The notes under the pieces were generated by a model. The model did no database searches, was not told where the DNA came from, and was given only the letters and a program-made list of their open reading frames with translations. The translations under genes were made by a program, and so were the position numbers. A stretch of 64,000 nucleotides of DNA from Paracoccus luteus (GTDB lineage Bacteria; Pseudomonadota; Alphaproteobacteria; Rhodobacterales; Rhodobacteraceae): contig NZ_SDEA01000001.1 of the NCBI RefSeq assembly GCF_004522155.1, forward strand, positions 1-64,000. The letters run 5' to 3'. This document shows positions 16,095 through 24,991 of the stretch, in pieces; the stretch's first letter is position 1, and each line of letters begins with the position of its first letter.

Positions 16095-17282
16095 ATGATC
16101 GAGGCGACGCGACCCACGACCGGCACGCGGCTGCCGCTCAGCCGCCCCGGCGTGCTGTTTGCGCTCGTCGGGCTGGTCGGTCTGGCGCTGCCGCTGGTGC
16201 AGTTCCGCGCCAACCGCATCGTCGCGGGCGAGGGCGCGGGCCTGCCCGCCGCGCTGGGCGCGACGGGCTGGGCGGTGGCGGCGGCGCTGGCCGCGGCGCT
16301 GATGGCGGGCGTTGCCGCGCGCATGACGCCGGGCCTGCGGCTGCTGATCGCGCTGGCGGGAACGCTTGCATCGGTCGCCGTGCTGGGCGCGGCCGCTGGC
16401 GCCCTGACCCCGCCCGGCGACGGCATCGCGCGGGTGTCGCCCGCCGCCGGTTTCTGGCTGCTGGCGCTGGCCTTTGCGCTGGCCGCCGCCGACGCGCTGG
16501 CGCGCATCGACCTTGCGCCGTGGCAACGCTGGGCGCTGCTGCTGGGGGCGGTCGCGGCGGTGGCGCTGATCCTGCGGTCGGGTCTGCTGGACGACGTGTC
16601 GGTCATGCGCGAATACCACGCCCGCCGCGACGTCTTCGCGCGAGAGGCGGCGCGCCACCTGATGCTGGCCTTCGGCTCGCTGGGGGCGGCGCTGGCGCTG
16701 GGGCTGCCGCTGGGCATCGCCGTCCATCAGGTGCCGCGGCTGCGGGCGGGGGTGCTGGGGGCGCTGAACATCGTCCAGACGATCCCGTCGCTGGCGCTGT
16801 TCGGCATCATGATCCCGCTGTTCGGCTGGGTCGCGGCCACCGTGCCCGGCGCGGCGGCGGCGGGCGTCGCGGGGATCGGGGCGTTTCCGGCGCTGGTCGC
16901 GCTGTTTCTCTATTCGCTGTTGCCGGTGGTGTCGAACATGGTCGTGGGCCTGTCCGCCGTTCCCGCGGCCGTCCGCGACGCCGCCGCCGGGCTGGGCATG
17001 ACCCGCGCGCAGGTGCTGGCGCAGGTGATGATCCCGCTGACGCTGCCGGTGCTGCTGGCGGCGGTGCGGATCGTGCTGGTGCAGAACATCGGGCTGGCGG
17101 TGATCGCCGGGTTGATCGGCGGCGGGGGCTTCGGCAGCTTTGTCTTTCAGGGGCTGAACCAGACGGCGATGGACCTTGTCCTGCTGGGCGCGCTGCCGAC
17201 CATCGCGCTGGCGCTGTTGTCCGGCATCGCGCTGGACCTGCTGGTTGCGCAGTTGGACGGACGACGGGGGCGCGGCGCATGA
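16095..17282 (+). CDS. yehY: Osmoprotectant ABC transporter permease (YehY type)
   Basis: A 395-residue inner-membrane permease. The N-terminal half has about five hydrophobic helices that are found in YehY but not in shorter OpuB-type permeases. The C-terminal half is a standard binding-protein-dependent permease domain, with the EAA-like loop around RDAAAGLGMTRAQVLAQVMIPLTLP coupling to the ATPase. Two-part architecture and length fit YehY. It follows osmF by 22 bases, and its TGA overlaps the ATPase start (ATGA). It forms a channel with the second permease encoded by yehW. Very G/C-rich, leaving long spurious frames on both strands. Confidence 0.85.
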   Translation: MIEATRPTTGTRLPLSRPGVLFALVGLVGLALPLVQFRANRIVAGEGAGLPAALGATGWAVAAALAAALMAGVAARMTPGLRLLIALAGTLASVAVLGAAAGALTPPGDGIARVSPAAGFWLLALAFALAAADALARIDLAPWQRWALLLGAVAAVALILRSGLLDDVSVMREYHARRDVFAREAARHLMLAFGSLGAALALGLPLGIAVHQVPRLRAGVLGALNIVQTIPSLALFGIMIPLFGWVAATVPGAAAAGVAGIGAFPALVALFLYSLLPVVSNMVVGLSAVPAAVRDAAAGLGMTRAQVLAQVMIPLTLPVLLAAVRIVLVQNIGLAVIAGLIGGGGFGSFVFQGLNQTAMDLVLLGALPTIALALLSGIALDLLVAQLDGRRGRGA

Positions 17283-18241
17283 TCCGGATCGAGCATCTGA
17301 CGAAGCGATACGGCACCCGCGCGGTGGTCGAGGACGTCAGCCTGACGGTCGAGCGGGGACAGATCGCCGCGCTGGTCGGCACCTCGGGGTCGGGCAAGAC
17401 GACGCTGTTGCGGATGATCAACCGGCTGGTGCAGCCGACGGCCGGGCGGGTGCTGATCGACGGCACCGACACGGCGACCCTGCCGCCCCACCTGCTGCGC
17501 CGCCGCATCGGATACGCGATCCAGGGTCACGGGCTGTTCCCGCATCGCACGGTGGCGCAGAACATCGCCACCGTGCCGCGCCTGCTGGGCTGGGACGCGG
17601 ACCGAATCCGGGCGCGGGTGGACGAGCTGCTGGCCCTGTTCCAGCTGCCCCCGGCCGAGTTCCGCGACCGCCTGCCGCACCAGCTGTCGGGCGGCCAGCA
17701 GCAGCGCGTCGGCGTCTCGCGCGCGCTGGCCGCCCGGCCCGAGCTGTTGCTGATGGACGAGCCGTTCGGCGCGCTGGACCCGGTGATCCGCGCCAGCGCG
17801 CAGGCCGACCTGCGCCGCATCCAGCGCGATCTGGGCACGACGCTGGTCATCGTGACCCACGACATCGACGAGGCGATGGCGCTGGGGGACCGCATCGGCG
17901 TGATGGACCGCGGCCTGTTGCTGCAATACGCCGCCCCCGGCGCGATCCTGACCGCGCCCGCGACACCGTTCGTCGCCCGGCTGATCGGCACCGACCAGCG
18001 GCCGTTCCACCTGCTGTCGCTGACCCGCGTGGCGGATATTGCGACGCCGGGCATGGCCGGCGGCGCCCCGGTGCCGGCCGACGCCACGCTGCGCGACGCG
18101 CTGGCGCTGTGCCTGTGGTCGGGGCGCGACGCCCTGCCGGTCGAGGGCGGCGGCGTCGTCACGCTGGACGCGCTGCGCCGCGCCGCCCGGCCGGACGGCC
18201 GCCCTGATGACGGCCCCCCGGACGGCGGGGCCGCCGGATGA
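17279..18241 (+). CDS. yehX: Osmoprotectant ABC transporter ATP-binding protein (YehX/ProV type)
   Basis: A 320-residue ABC ATPase. Walker A GTSGSGKTT is near residue 37, the signature is LSGGQQQRVGVSRALA, and Walker B is LLLMDEPFGALDP, followed by the switch histidine in VTHDIDEA. The last 80 residues resemble a degenerate CBS-type regulatory tail with a Pro/Asp/Gly-rich end, as in ProV/YehX. The start overlaps the permease stop. It powers import by YehY/YehW. Cytosolic, membrane associated. Confidence 0.9.
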   Translation: MIRIEHLTKRYGTRAVVEDVSLTVERGQIAALVGTSGSGKTTLLRMINRLVQPTAGRVLIDGTDTATLPPHLLRRRIGYAIQGHGLFPHRTVAQNIATVPRLLGWDADRIRARVDELLALFQLPPAEFRDRLPHQLSGGQQQRVGVSRALAARPELLLMDEPFGALDPVIRASAQADLRRIQRDLGTTLVIVTHDIDEAMALGDRIGVMDRGLLLQYAAPGAILTAPATPFVARLIGTDQRPFHLLSLTRVADIATPGMAGGAPVPADATLRDALALCLWSGRDALPVEGGGVVTLDALRRAARPDGRPDDGPPDGGAAG

Positions 18242-18254
18242 TCGGGGCCGCGCG

Positions 18255-18974
18255 GTGATCGGCCGCGTCGCGCTGGCGCTGGCGGCGGCGGGACTGGCGG
18301 CGTTCCTGCTGTGGCCCCAAGCGTTCGCGCCGCTGCTGCGCCCGCTGACCCAGAACGGCGCGCCGCCGATCTATACCCAGACCAGCCTGCTGGCGCTGAC
18401 GCTGTGGCATCTGGCGCTGGTGGCGGCGGCGGTCGCGGCCTCGGCCACTCTGGCGGTGGGGCTGGGCATCCTTGTGACGCGGCCGGGCTGGCGCGATTTC
18501 CTGCCTCTGGCGCGCACCGTTACCTCGGTCGGCCAGACGTTTCCGCCCGTCGCGGTGCTGGCGCTGGCGGTGCCGCTGATGGGTTTCGGCTCTGGTCCGA
18601 CGCTGCTGGCGCTGTTCCTCTATGGGCTGCTGCCGATCTTTGAAAACACGCTGGCCGGGCTGACGAACCTGCCGCCCGCGGTGGCCGAGGCGGCGCGCGG
18701 CATGGGCATGACGCCCGCGCAACGGCTGGTGCAGGTCGAACTGCCGTTGGCGCTGCCGGTCATCCTGGCCGGGGTGCGGCTGTCGGCGGTGATCGCGCTG
18801 TCCACCGCGACCATCGGATCGACCGTGGCCGCGCGCACGCTGGGCGAGGTCATCATCGCCGGGCTGCTGTCGTCGAACACGGCCTTTGTCGTGCAGGGGG
18901 GCGTTGTCGTGGGCGTGCTGGCGCTGCTGATCCACGCGGGGTTCGTCTGGCTGGAACGGCGGCTGTCGGCCTGA
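18255..18974 (+). CDS. yehW: Osmoprotectant ABC transporter permease (YehW type)
   Basis: A 239-residue inner-membrane permease with about six helices. TSVGQTFPPVAVLALAVPLMG and the EAA-like loop AARGMGMTPAQRLVQVELPLALPV are strongly YehW-like. I chose the GTG at 18255 (VIGRVALALAAAG), which places the first helix at the N-terminus as in relatives and avoids a long overlap. An ATG at 18207, inside the ATPase gene, is the alternative. It is the last gene of the osmF-yehYXW unit and converges with an SDR gene, 12 bases apart, with no obvious terminator. Confidence 0.83.
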   Translation: MIGRVALALAAAGLAAFLLWPQAFAPLLRPLTQNGAPPIYTQTSLLALTLWHLALVAAAVAASATLAVGLGILVTRPGWRDFLPLARTVTSVGQTFPPVAVLALAVPLMGFGSGPTLLALFLYGLLPIFENTLAGLTNLPPAVAEAARGMGMTPAQRLVQVELPLALPVILAGVRLSAVIALSTATIGSTVAARTLGEVIIAGLLSSNTAFVVQGGVVVGVLALLIHAGFVWLERRLSA

Positions 18975-18986
18975 TCGGCCTGCGCG

Positions 18987-19754
18987 TCACAGGCAGGCGG
19001 TCACGCCGCCGTCGACATAAAGGATGTGCCCCGTCACAAAGCTGGCGGCGTCCGAACACAGGAACACCGCAGGGCCGCCCAGCTCCCCCACCTCGCCCCA
19101 GCGGCGCAGCGGGGTGCGGTTTTCCAGCCACCCCGAGAATGCCGCGTCCGCCGCCAGCGCCGCGTTCAGCTCGGTGCGGAAATAGCCGGGCGCAAGGCCG
19201 TTGACGCGGATGCCATGCGGCCCCCAGTCGGTGGCCATGCCCTTGGTCAGCATCTTCAGCCCGCCCTTGGACGCGGCATAGGGCGCGATGCCGGGGCGGG
19301 TCAGTTCGCTTTGGACCGAGCAGACGTTGACGATCACCCCCCGCCGTCGGGCGATCATCCCGCGCGCGACCGCCTGTCCGACCCGGAACGCCGCCGTCAG
19401 GTTGGTGGCGATGACCTCGTCGAAGGTTTCGGGCGGAAAGCTTTCCAGCGCGCCGCGGCGCTGGATGCCGGCGTTGTTGATCAGGATGTCCAGCGGCGCG
19501 GCATCCTCGATGGCCGCGATCTGCGCCGCCAGCGCGTCGGGGGCGTCCAGCACGTCGAACGGGGCGGCGCTCACCTCCAGCCTCTCGGCCGCCAGCGTGG
19601 CGCGGGCGGCGTCCAGCCGCGCCGGGTCGCGGCCGTTCAGCACGACGCGCGCGCCTGCGCGCCCCAGCGCGCGGGCAAGGCCCAGCCCGATCCCGGCGCT
19701 GGACCCGGTGACCAGCGCCGTCCGGCCGGTCAGGCCGAAACCCCTGTCAGACAT
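18987..19754 (-). CDS. SDR oxidoreductase, gluconate 5-dehydrogenase-like
   Basis: A 255-residue classical short-chain dehydrogenase. NAD(P) binding is at TGSSAGIG near the N-terminus and the NNAG motif is present; the catalytic Ser lies in NVCSVQSE and Tyr-x3-Lys in YAASK. The substrate region PYAASKGGLKMLTKGMATDW and VNGLAPGYFRTELN resembles 5-keto-gluconate reductases (IdnO/Gno). The likely role is reversible oxidation of a sugar acid such as gluconate or a related aldonate. It is the last gene of a minus-strand unit headed by a xylonate dehydratase and overlaps the preceding SDR gene by eight bases. Substrate assignment is tentative. Confidence 0.75.
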   Translation of the reverse strand: MSDRGFGLTGRTALVTGSSAGIGLGLARALGRAGARVVLNGRDPARLDAARATLAAERLEVSAAPFDVLDAPDALAAQIAAIEDAAPLDILINNAGIQRRGALESFPPETFDEVIATNLTAAFRVGQAVARGMIARRRGVIVNVCSVQSELTRPGIAPYAASKGGLKMLTKGMATDWGPHGIRVNGLAPGYFRTELNAALAADAAFSGWLENRTPLRRWGEVGELGGPAVFLCSDAASFVTGHILYVDGGVTACL

Positions 19755-20481
19755 TCGACCAGCCGCCGTCGATGGCGATGGCCTGCCCGGTCACGAACCC
19801 CGATTCGTCGGACCCCAGATAGACCGCCAGCGCCGCGATCTCGTCGGGCTGGCCAAGCCGGCCCATCGGCTGGCGCGCGACAAAGGCCGTGCGGGCGGCG
19901 GTTTCGTCCCCCGTCGCCCGCAGCCGGTCGGTCAGCGAGGGGCTGTCCACCGTGCCGGGGCAGATGGCGTTGCAGCGGATGCCCTGGGTCACATAGTCGG
20001 CGGCGATGGACTTGGTCATCCCGATCACCGCCGCCTTGGTCACGCCATAGACAAAGCGGTTCGGCGCCGCGATGACCGAGCTTGCGACCGACGCCACGTT
20101 GACGATCGACCCGGCCCCCGCCGCCAGCATCGCGGGCAGCAGGGCGCGGGTGACGTTATACGGCCCGGTCACGTTCAGCCCGACGGAAAAGTCCCACGCC
20201 GTCCGGTCGCAATCCATGATCGCGCCGTGGTGGACGAAGCCCGCGCAGTTGAACAGGATGTCCACCGTGCCCGCCTCGGCCGCCGCCGCGGCGACCTGAT
20301 CGGGATCGGTCACGTCCAGCCGGCGCACCGTTATCCCCGCGTCGGCCAGCGGCCGCAGCGCGTCCGCGTCGATGTCGGTGGCGATGACCTCGGCCCCTTC
20401 GGCGGCGAAGGCGCGTGCGGTCGCCAGCCCGATGCCCGCGCCCGCGGCGGTGACAAAGGCGCGCTTGCCCTGCAGCCGCAT
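19747..20481 (-). CDS. SDR oxidoreductase, 2-keto-3-deoxy-L-fuconate dehydrogenase-like
   Basis: A 244-residue SDR starting MRLQGKRAFVTAAGAGIG, an alternative glycine motif found in 2-keto-3-deoxy-L-fuconate dehydrogenases and in human BDH2-like proteins. The catalytic set is Ser in NVASVASS and YGVTK. The stretch IAADYVTQGIRCNAICPGTVD and the C-terminal AIAIDGGWS are typical of that subgroup. I chose the ATG at 20479-20481; the longer frame is a read-through of GC-rich sequence. If it does oxidise a 2-keto-3-deoxy acid to a 2,4-diketo acid, the FAH-type hydrolase at 34599-35456 would cleave the product. That pairing is an inference. Confidence 0.75.
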   Translation of the reverse strand: MRLQGKRAFVTAAGAGIGLATARAFAAEGAEVIATDIDADALRPLADAGITVRRLDVTDPDQVAAAAAEAGTVDILFNCAGFVHHGAIMDCDRTAWDFSVGLNVTGPYNVTRALLPAMLAAGAGSIVNVASVASSVIAAPNRFVYGVTKAAVIGMTKSIAADYVTQGIRCNAICPGTVDSPSLTDRLRATGDETAARTAFVARQPMGRLGQPDEIAALAVYLGSDESGFVTGQAIAIDGGWSNV

Positions 20482-20486
20482 CGCCC

Positions 20487-21227
20487 CTAGCCCCGCCCGA
20501 TGAACGGCATGTTGGTCGCCATCACCGTCATGAACTGCACGTTCGCGCCCTCGGGCATGCCGGCCATGTGCCAGACGGCGCGCGCGACCTCGACCGCGTC
20601 CATCACCGGTTCGACCCGCGTGGACCCGTCGGCCTGGGTCACGCCCTTGGTCTGGGCGGCGGCCATGTCGGTCAGGGCGTTGCCGATGTCGATCTGGCCG
20701 CAGGCGATGCCGAACGGGCGGCCGTCCAGCGACACGGTGCGGGTCAGCCCGGTGACGGCGTGTTTCGACACCGTATAGGCGACCATGCCCGGTCGCGGCA
20801 CATGCGCGCTGATCGAGCCGTTGTTGATGATCCGCCCGCCCTGCGGCGACTGCGCGCGCATCTGGCGGAACGCGGCGCGGGCGCAAAGGAACATCCCCGT
20901 GACGTTCACGTCGATGACGGTGCGCCAGTCGTCAAGGGTGGTTTCGTCCACGCTGCGCGGCGGCACGTTGGCGCCCGCGTTGTTGAACAGCACGTCGATG
21001 CGGCCCCATTCGGCGGCGGCGCGGGCGAAGGCCGCGTCCACCGCGCCCTCGTCGGTCACGTCGCAGGGCAGGACCAGCGCGCCGTCGTGACCCCCGCCCG
21101 CCTCGGCCAGCGCGTCCTGGCGCCGGCCGATCAGCCCGACGCGCCAGCCGTTCTGCAGGAAATGCCGCGCGGTGACGCGGCCGATGCCGCTGCCCGCGCC
21201 GGTGATGATGATGGATTGCTCGGTCAT
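20487..21227 (-). CDS. SDR family oxidoreductase of unknown substrate
   Basis: A 246-residue classical SDR: TGAGSGIG for cofactor binding, NNAGANVP, catalytic Ser in NNGSISAHVPRPG, and YTVSKHA. The distal part GQIDIGNALTDMAAAQTKGV and the tail VQFMTVMATNMPFIGRG are distinctive and recur in SDRs found in sugar-acid clusters, but I do not know a characterised substrate. It sits between a xylonate dehydratase and a 2-keto-3-deoxy-fuconate-type SDR in one minus-strand operon (gaps of 9 and 5 bases), so a sugar, lactone or aldonate substrate is likely. Cytosolic. Confidence 0.7.
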   Translation of the reverse strand: MTEQSIIITGAGSGIGRVTARHFLQNGWRVGLIGRRQDALAEAGGGHDGALVLPCDVTDEGAVDAAFARAAAEWGRIDVLFNNAGANVPPRSVDETTLDDWRTVIDVNVTGMFLCARAAFRQMRAQSPQGGRIINNGSISAHVPRPGMVAYTVSKHAVTGLTRTVSLDGRPFGIACGQIDIGNALTDMAAAQTKGVTQADGSTRVEPVMDAVEVARAVWHMAGMPEGANVQFMTVMATNMPFIGRG

Positions 21228-21236
21228 GTCCGTCCC

Positions 21237-23006
21237 TTAATGATTGTCGCGGGGCAGGGTGCGGGCGACCCGCTGGAACGCCGTGGCGCGTTCCAGGCAG
21301 CCGCCGTCGGCCAGCTGCCCCACCTCGCGGCGATAGATGTCCTCCCACGGGGTCTGGTTGACCATCTGCGGCGCGGTCCAGGCCGCCTTGCGCGCCTGCC
21401 ATTCGGCATCGTCCACCAGCGCGTCCAGCCGCCCGGCCGTCAGGTCCAGCCGCACCGTGTCGCCGGTCTGCAGATAGGCGAGCCCGCCACCCACCACCGA
21501 TTCGGGCGAGGCGTTCAGGATCGACGGGCTTTCCGAGGTGCCCGACTGCCGCCCGTCGCCCACGGTGGGCAGGTGCTTGATGCCCATCTTCAGGATCGCG
21601 TCCGGCGGCTGCATGTTCACAACCTCGGCCGAGCCGGGATAGCCGATGCAGCCGACGTTGCGCACGAACATCATCGTCTGCTCGTCGATGCCCAGGCTCT
21701 CGTCGTTGATGCGGGCGTGGTAATCCTCGGGGCCCTCGAACACGACCGCGCGCGCCTCGAAGACGCCGTTGCGCAGGAACCGGCGGCGGAAATCCTCGGA
21801 TATGACGCTGGTCTTCATCAGGGCGCTGTCGAACAGGTTGCCGGTCAGCACGACGAAACCGGCGTTCTCGCGCAGGGGGCGGGACACGGGGCGGATCACC
21901 TCGGGGTCGCGGCTTTCCCAGCCCTTCAGGTTCTCGCCCATCGGGCGGCCGGTGGCGGTCATCGCGCCCTCGCGGATCAGGCCCGCGCGGGCCAGTTCGC
22001 CCATCACGGCGGGCACGCCGCCGGCGCGGAAAAAGCTTTCGCCCAGGTATTCGCCCGCCGGCTGCATGTTGACCAGCAGCGGGATTTCCAGCCCGATGGT
22101 CTGCCAGTCGCGCACGTCCAGCTGAACCCCCATGTGACGGGCCACGGCCTGCAGGTGCGGCGGGGCGTTGGTCGATCCGCCGATTGCCGAGTTCACGACG
22201 ATCGCATTCTCGAACGCGGCGCGGGTCATGATGTCGCTGGGCTTCAGGTCGTCCAGCACCATCTGCACGATGCGCTTGCCGGTCTCGTAGGCCATCGCCA
22301 TGCGCTCGCGGAAGGGCGCGGGAATGGCGGAGCAGCCGGTCAGCGACATCCCCAGCGCCTCGGCCATCGCGTTCATGGTGCTGGCGGTGCCCATCGTGTT
22401 GCAGTGGCCAAGGCTGGGGGCGCTGGCGCAGACGCGGCTGATGAACTCGTCATAGTCGATCCTGCCCTCGGCCAGCAGGCGGCGGCTTTCCCAGACGATG
22501 GTGCCCGACCCGGCGCGCTGTCCCTGCCACCAGCCGTCCAGCATCGGGCCGCCGTTCAGGGTGATCGCCGGAATGTCCACCGTCGCCGCGCCCATCAGCA
22601 TCGCGGGCGTGGTCTTGTCGCAGCCGGTGGTCAGCACCACCCCGTCCAGCGGGTATCCGTGCAGCACCTCGACGAGGCCCAGATAGGCCAGGTTGCGGTC
22701 CAGCGCAGCGGTCGGGCGCTTGCCGGTCTCCTGGATCGGGTGGACCGGAAACTCCATCGGGACGCCGCCCGCCTCGCGGATGCCGGCCTTGATGCGGTCC
22801 ATCAGGAAGACGTGGATCTTGTTGCAGGGCGACAGATCGCTGCCGGTCTGGGCAATGCCGATGATCGGGCGTTCGGCGGTCAGCTCCTCACGCGTGAAGG
22901 TGCTGTTCTGATAGCGTTCCAGATACAGCGCCGTCATGCCGGGGTTGTTGGGGTTGTCGAACCATTCCTGGCTGCGGAAACGCTTGTTGGCGCGGGTGTC
23001 GGACAT
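21237..23006 (-). CDS. xylD: D-xylonate dehydratase (IlvD/Edd family)
   Basis: A 589-residue IlvD/Edd dehydratase that removes water from an aldonate to give a 2-keto-3-deoxy acid and carries an Fe-S cluster. Cluster cysteines appear in [18 protein letters not shown] and [10 protein letters not shown]. Several long stretches resemble the Caulobacter D-xylonate dehydratase as I recall it: RRFRS-like [38 protein letters not shown], and the end LPRDNH against LPRHNH. I chose the ATG at 23006, preceded by AAGGATCG; the much longer frame upstream runs through the promoter and antisense to denD. It heads an operon with three SDR genes, divergent from denD. L-arabonate or D-fuconate remain possible substrates. 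Confidence 0.82.
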   Translation of the reverse strand: MSDTRANKRFRSQEWFDNPNNPGMTALYLERYQNSTFTREELTAERPIIGIAQTGSDLSPCNKIHVFLMDRIKAGIREAGGVPMEFPVHPIQETGKRPTAALDRNLAYLGLVEVLHGYPLDGVVLTTGCDKTTPAMLMGAATVDIPAITLNGGPMLDGWWQGQRAGSGTIVWESRRLLAEGRIDYDEFISRVCASAPSLGHCNTMGTASTMNAMAEALGMSLTGCSAIPAPFRERMAMAYETGKRIVQMVLDDLKPSDIMTRAAFENAIVVNSAIGGSTNAPPHLQAVARHMGVQLDVRDWQTIGLEIPLLVNMQPAGEYLGESFFRAGGVPAVMGELARAGLIREGAMTATGRPMGENLKGWESRDPEVIRPVSRPLRENAGFVVLTGNLFDSALMKTSVISEDFRRRFLRNGVFEARAVVFEGPEDYHARINDESLGIDEQTMMFVRNVGCIGYPGSAEVVNMQPPDAILKMGIKHLPTVGDGRQSGTSESPSILNASPESVVGGGLAYLQTGDTVRLDLTAGRLDALVDDAEWQARKAAWTAPQMVNQTPWEDIYRREVGQLADGGCLERATAFQRVARTLPRDNH

Positions 23007-23078
23007 GGGGGGCGATCCTTTGGCGGTCCGCCGGGATCGTAGCGCAAGCCGCAGGCAAGGCAAGGGCGGGCAGCAACG

Positions 23079-23157
23079 ATGTATGCATTGCGTGGCCGTG
23101 GGCAGGTGCCGGGTGAAATCGCTTGACGCTGCGGCGCTGCGATGGTGCGTATACACT
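23079..23157. promoter_or_regulatory. Two GTATAC/GTATGC-core sites in the xylD-denD divergent promoter
   Basis: The gap holds ATGTATGCAT at 23079-23088 and TGCGTATACACT at 23146-23157, the latter centred about 30 bases before the denD ATG. A perfect ATGTATACAT recurs at 25726-25735 before the ABC importer. GntR/FCD-type regulators bind such TNGTATACNA palindromes, and a GntR/FCD gene lies in this operon (24172-24966). I infer local control of both divergent units. Confidence 0.5.
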
Positions 23158-23180
23158 GCGGAACGCCAAAGGGGGATCAC

Positions 23181-24203
23181 ATGAAGGTTCTGGTCATCGG
23201 CGCGGCGGGCATGGTCGGCCGCCGCCTGTGCGAACGGCTGCTGGCCGCGGGAACGCTGGACGGGCAGGCCATCACCGCGCTGACCGTGTTCGACGTGGTG
23301 GACGCGGGCCTGCCGGCGGGCGCGTTCCCGGTCGATGAGATCGCGGGCGACATCGCCGACCGCGACACCGTGGCCCGGCTGGTCGCGCCCCGGCCGGACC
23401 TGATCTTTCACCTCGCCGCCATCGTCTCGGGCGAGGCCGAGGCCGAGTTCGACAAGGGCTATCGCATCAACCTGGACGGCACCCGCCACCTGTTCGAGGA
23501 GATCCGCGCCCAGGGGCCGGACTATCGGCCGCGCGTGGTCTATACCTCGTCCATCGCGGTGTTCGGCGCGCCGTTCCCTGACCGCATCGGCGACGATTTC
23601 GTCAACGCGCCGCTGACCAGCTATGGCACGCAGAAGATGATCGGCGAGCTGTTGCTGAACGACTATACCCGCAAGGGCATCCTTGACGGCGTGGGCATCC
23701 GGCTGCCGACCATCGTCGTGCGGCCCGGCAAGCCGAACAAGGCGGCCTCGGGGTTCTTTTCGGGCATCATCCGCGAACCTCTGGCCGGGCAGGACGCGGT
23801 GCTGCCGGTCGAGGATGACGTGCGCCACTGGGTCGCCTCGCCCGACGCGGCGGTCGGTTTCCTGATCCACGCGGCGACGATGGACCTGTCGGGGCTGGGG
23901 CCGCGCCGCTGCCTGACCATGCCGGGCCTGTCGATGACGGTGGGCGAGATGCTGCAATCGCTTGCCCGCGTGGCCGGTCCCGATGCGGCGGGCCGCGTCC
24001 GGCGGGTGCCGGACGAAACCATCCGGGGCATCGTCGCGGGATGGCCGCGCGATTTCGCCCCCGAACGCGCGCTGGCGGCGGGGTTCACCGCGGATGCCAG
24101 CTTTGACGACATCGTGCGCGCCCACATGCGCGACAGCGGTTATGCCGCAGGGGGGCAGGGGAACGGACAGCATGGGCAGCGGGATGGTGGCGCAGACGGC
24201 TGA
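23181..24203 (+). CDS. denD: D-erythronate dehydrogenase DenD
   Basis: A 340-residue extended SDR (epimerase fold). The cofactor motif is GAAGMVG at the N-terminus, DLIFHLAAIVSGEAEAEFD follows, the catalytic pair lies in YTSSIAVFG and SYGTQKMIGE, and PTIVVRPGKPNKAASGFFSGI is highly typical of DenD. DenD oxidises D-erythronate to 2-oxo-tetronate, the first step of a route completed by OtnI, OtnK and OtnC, all present at 30235-32897. I chose the ATG at 23181 following GGGGGATCAC; the longer frame to 23142 crosses an operator-like site. The last 30 bases overlap the GntR gene. Confidence 0.88.
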   Translation: MKVLVIGAAGMVGRRLCERLLAAGTLDGQAITALTVFDVVDAGLPAGAFPVDEIAGDIADRDTVARLVAPRPDLIFHLAAIVSGEAEAEFDKGYRINLDGTRHLFEEIRAQGPDYRPRVVYTSSIAVFGAPFPDRIGDDFVNAPLTSYGTQKMIGELLLNDYTRKGILDGVGIRLPTIVVRPGKPNKAASGFFSGIIREPLAGQDAVLPVEDDVRHWVASPDAAVGFLIHAATMDLSGLGPRRCLTMPGLSMTVGEMLQSLARVAGPDAAGRVRRVPDETIRGIVAGWPRDFAPERALAAGFTADASFDDIVRAHMRDSGYAAGGQGNGQHGQRDGGADG

Positions 24204-24966
24204 CCCGCCCGAACCGGGCGCGCGCACCCGGCCCGAGGGCTGGCCCGGCCGCGACGGGTCGGCGCGCGTCGGGCGGCCGTTGCCGACGCTGACCGGGCTT
24301 GCCGCGCTGGGGGCGCGGGACCGCGCCTATCACCATCTGCGCCACCGCATCCTGACCGGCAGCCTTGCGCCGGGCACCACGCTGCTGGAAACCGAACTGG
24401 CGGCGCTGCTGGGCGTATCGCGCACCCCCGTGCGCGAGGCGACGATCCGCCTGGCCGAGGAAGGGCTGGTCGAGATCCGCCCCCGCCACGGCGTGCGCGT
24501 CCGCGGCCTGACGCTGGCCGACGTGCGCGACATCCTGGACGTGTTCTCGGCGCTCGAGGTGCGGGCGGTGGAGCTGGTCGCCCGCCGGGGCCTTGCCGCG
24601 GACGAGGGGCGGGTGCTGACCGCCCTGCTGGCCCGGATGGAGCGGGCGACCGCCGCGGGCGACATCGCCGCCTGGTCGGACCTGGACGACGATTTTCATT
24701 CCGCCATCGTGGGGCTGTGCGGCAACCCGCGCCTGCTGGGCACGCTGGGCGAATACTGGGGCCAGCAGTTCCGCGCCCGCGCGCTGATCGTGCCGCTGCG
24801 GCCGGCGCCGGTGCAGTCGGACACCGAGCACCGCGCCATCGTGGCGGCGCTGATCGCGGGCGACGCGGGCCGCGCCCGGATGCTGCACGCCGCCCACCGC
24901 GACCGCGCCGACGCCCAGCAGATGGACCTGATGCGGCGCAGCCTTGGGGCCGGCGGCCACGTCTGA
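24172..24966 (+). CDS. GntR family (FCD domain) transcriptional regulator
   Basis: A 264-residue regulator with an N-terminal winged helix: RDRAYHHLRHRILTGSLAPGTTL, LLGVSRTPVREATIRL, EGLVEIRPRHGVRV. It is followed by an all-helical FCD ligand-binding domain with the metal/ligand residues in DLDDDFHSAIVGLCGN and SDTEHRAIVAAL. Such proteins are usually repressors released by sugar acids. The first 50 residues are a Pro/Gly/Arg-rich extension; an ATG at 24184 is an alternative start. It overlaps denD and precedes an SDR gene by 25 bases. It is the likely reader of the GTATAC sites at 23146 and 25726; that link is inferred. Confidence 0.85.
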   Translation: MGSGMVAQTADPPEPGARTRPEGWPGRDGSARVGRPLPTLTGLAALGARDRAYHHLRHRILTGSLAPGTTLLETELAALLGVSRTPVREATIRLAEEGLVEIRPRHGVRVRGLTLADVRDILDVFSALEVRAVELVARRGLAADEGRVLTALLARMERATAAGDIAAWSDLDDDFHSAIVGLCGNPRLLGTLGEYWGQQFRARALIVPLRPAPVQSDTEHRAIVAALIAGDAGRARMLHAAHRDRADAQQMDLMRRSLGAGGHV

Positions 24967-24991
24967 CGCAACCAGCACCGCAGGAGACAGC